Origin: Ga0077555 sp964500805
Lineage (GTDB): Bacteria > Pseudomonadota > Alphaproteobacteria > Rhizobiales > Hyphomicrobiaceae
Reading direction: 5' to 3'
Assembly: GCA_964500805.1 (NCBI GenBank)
Contig: CAZCQH010000013.1
Location: forward strand, 48,385 to 112,384
Length of the DNA stretch: 64,000 nt
Below are positions 63,041 to 64,000 of the stretch, piece by piece; within the stretch, counting starts at the first letter, position 1, and every line of letters starts with the position of its first letter. Position numbers and translations under genes: made by a program. The notes below the pieces were generated by a model. It did no database searches, had not been told where the DNA came from, and saw only the letters and a program-made list of their open reading frames with translations.

Positions 63041-63382
63041 CTAAGCAGAAGCGGACTTCTTCCTGCGCTGCGGTGCTTCACGAACTCGAGAGGCATCATC
63101 GATCGACTGCACCTCGAGCCTGGTGATTTCCTCGAGGAAAGCGGATCGGAGTTGCGCGGCCTCTTCTTCCGGCAGCCATTTGGTCATCTGCGGAAAGACG
63201 GTCTTCCAGAAGGCGACCTCTTTCGCGGTCCACGGCATCTCCCTGGCGATGCGGGCTTTCTCCAGAACTTTATTCACCTCGGCGCGTACCTTTTCCAGCG
63301 ACGGCGCGTAGGACTGCTTCGGCGGCGGTCCGAACAGATCGGCCTGCGTGCCAAAGAGGTCGGTCTGATTGCTGCGAGACAT
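63041..63382 (-). CDS. Hypothetical protein
   Basis: 113 aa from ATG 63382 (MSRSNQTDLFG), preceded by GGAG; the frame opens at 63412. An N-terminal LFG-type repeat (TDLFGTQADLFGPPP) precedes a helical body (EKVRAEVNKVLEKARIAREMPWTAKEVAFWKTVFPQM, then WLPEEEAAQLRSAFLEEITRL) and a basic tail. No domain assigned; the composition fits a conserved Hyphomicrobiales-type protein. It is convergent with znuB. Confidence 0.7.
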   Translation of the reverse strand: MSRSNQTDLFGTQADLFGPPPKQSYAPSLEKVRAEVNKVLEKARIAREMPWTAKEVAFWKTVFPQMTKWLPEEEAAQLRSAFLEEITRLEVQSIDDASRVREAPQRRKKSASA

Positions 63383-63533
63383 GGGGCTCCACGTGGCATT
63401 TTGCTGATCCACACTCGGCCAGCCAGTGTGGAATGCGAATCACCTGCATTTTGCATCACGACACCCGGCAATGTGCACACGCGAGCTAGTTTTCCTCAGC
63501 CTCTTGCGTCGGCTCCGTCGCGCCGAGCGCACC

Positions 63534-63604
63534 GGCGGCAACCTCGTCCTCAGTGCCGCGTGCCTTGGCTCGATGGGGTGGAGTGTTGTGCGGGGCGGGG
63601 TGAG
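63534..63604 (+). pseudogene. Decayed partial duplicate of the znuB 3' end
   Basis: The sequence matches the last part of znuB (62881-62961) with a few substitutions and two short gaps. In the matching frame it reads NLVLSAACLGSMGWSVVRG against LVLSAACLGSLGWSVVRG in ZnuB. No ATPase or other permease segments accompany it, so it is a remnant. Confidence 0.75.
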
Positions 63605-63741
63605 TGGAGTCAGATGACGCGATGGGGCACGCGCTTCGGTGCGAGCTGTCGCGATAAGTGCGAGTGGGCGTGGCTAGGCAGGAGCGGGCATGTTTGCTTC
63701 GCGACGCCAGAGCTGTCGAAAGCCCCCGTACACCCTCCGCC

Positions 63742-63966
63742 TTACCTGTGCACCGCTACATTGCTTTGTTCGACGATCTGATTGATCACCGCCTTCATCC
63801 CTCCGGGTTGAAATCCGGCATCTACCATTCGGCTCACGACCAAATTGCGCAGAGCATCGTAAGAAATGTCCAAGCGCTGATCGGAAACAAACGCCTTTAG
63901 AATATCCCGTCCGGGTATTACCTTCCGCCACGATCCATCACCAAAGGCCGTCCCTGTCCCGTTAGC
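63742..63966 (-). CDS. Open frame without start at the A+T-richer right edge
   Basis: A minus-strand frame is open from just inside a TGA (63967-63969) to a TAA at 63742-63744, about 74 residues. It has protein-like composition (WRKVIPGRDILKAFVSDQ; SYDALRNLVVSRMVDAGFQ). No ATG, GTG or TTG precedes most of it, so it is likely a gene fragment. A plus-strand frame (63658-63900) overlaps it; neither is recognised. Base composition here is clearly more A+T-rich than upstream. Confidence 0.22.
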   Translation of the reverse strand, partial: ANGTGTAFGDGSWRKVIPGRDILKAFVSDQRLDISYDALRNLVVSRMVDAGFQPGGMKAVINQIVEQSNVAVHR

Positions 63967-64000
63967 TCAGGCGAGGGCCGGTGCGGTTGACTGAAAGTGT

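Noticed and set aside
61980..63044. 354-residue Arg/Pro-rich plus-strand frame over znuC-znuB
   Set aside because: It is a frame-shifted shadow of two clear genes with typical GC-rich Arg/Ala/Pro composition.

Overview
The window looks like a chromosomal segment of a GC-rich alphaproteobacterium, most likely of the order Hyphomicrobiales (Rhizobiales). This rests on protein families and gene order, not on a database search. The pointers are dnaK-dnaJ, the run lspA - lipoprotein - two M16 peptidases - pgi - mutL, prfA-prmC followed by a DUF4167 gene, and rpmF beside a farnesyl-diphosphate-synthase-type gene. I see no rRNA, tRNA, CRISPR array, phage genes or insertion sequence.

Region by region: 1-9.1 kb carries an AlkB dealkylase divergent from dnaK-dnaJ, a D-aminoacylase-type amidohydrolase, a YifB/ComM AAA ATPase, and a Tat-exported metallo-beta-lactamase-fold hydrolase. 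9.5-14.7 kb is a TetR-controlled RND efflux operon without an outer-membrane channel. 14.7-22.7 kb is the envelope and repair block: lspA, a lipoprotein, a catalytic and a non-catalytic M16 peptidase, pgi and an endonuclease-type mutL. 22.8-29.5 kb is mostly minus-strand small-molecule metabolism: an Asp/Glu racemase, a D-cysteine desulfhydrase/cysteate lyase, a CaiB CoA-transferase, an epimerase, an SDR and a cyclase, with a plus-strand beta-carbonic anhydrase. 29.7-35.1 kb holds prfA, prmC, the DUF4167 protein and a lone hslU. 35.2-38.2 kb holds a flavin monooxygenase, an isochorismatase-fold hydrolase and a citrate-lyase-type gene. 38.7-42.4 kb holds an L,D-transpeptidase, the prenyl synthase, rpmF and a membrane protein. 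42.5-49.9 kb contains a lipoate-ligase-like operon, a D-glutamate cyclase, a biotin-synthase-related radical SAM protein and a canonical thiolase.

The accessory-looking part is 50-59 kb. It has a 1421-residue secreted caspase-fold protein ending in ten nearly identical 18-residue cysteine repeats, a methyltransferase, a DUF4145 zinc-ribbon protein, and a GHKL ATPase carrying a C-terminal PD-(D/E)XK nuclease signature. The last two share a strand and are my best candidate for an undescribed, possibly defensive, system. The window ends with a thiolase missing one catalytic cysteine, and a zur-znuC-znuB operon with a Zur-box-like palindrome and an unusual histidine-rich ZnuC N-terminus. The 3' end of znuB is partly duplicated about 0.65 kb downstream, next to a more A+T-rich right edge.
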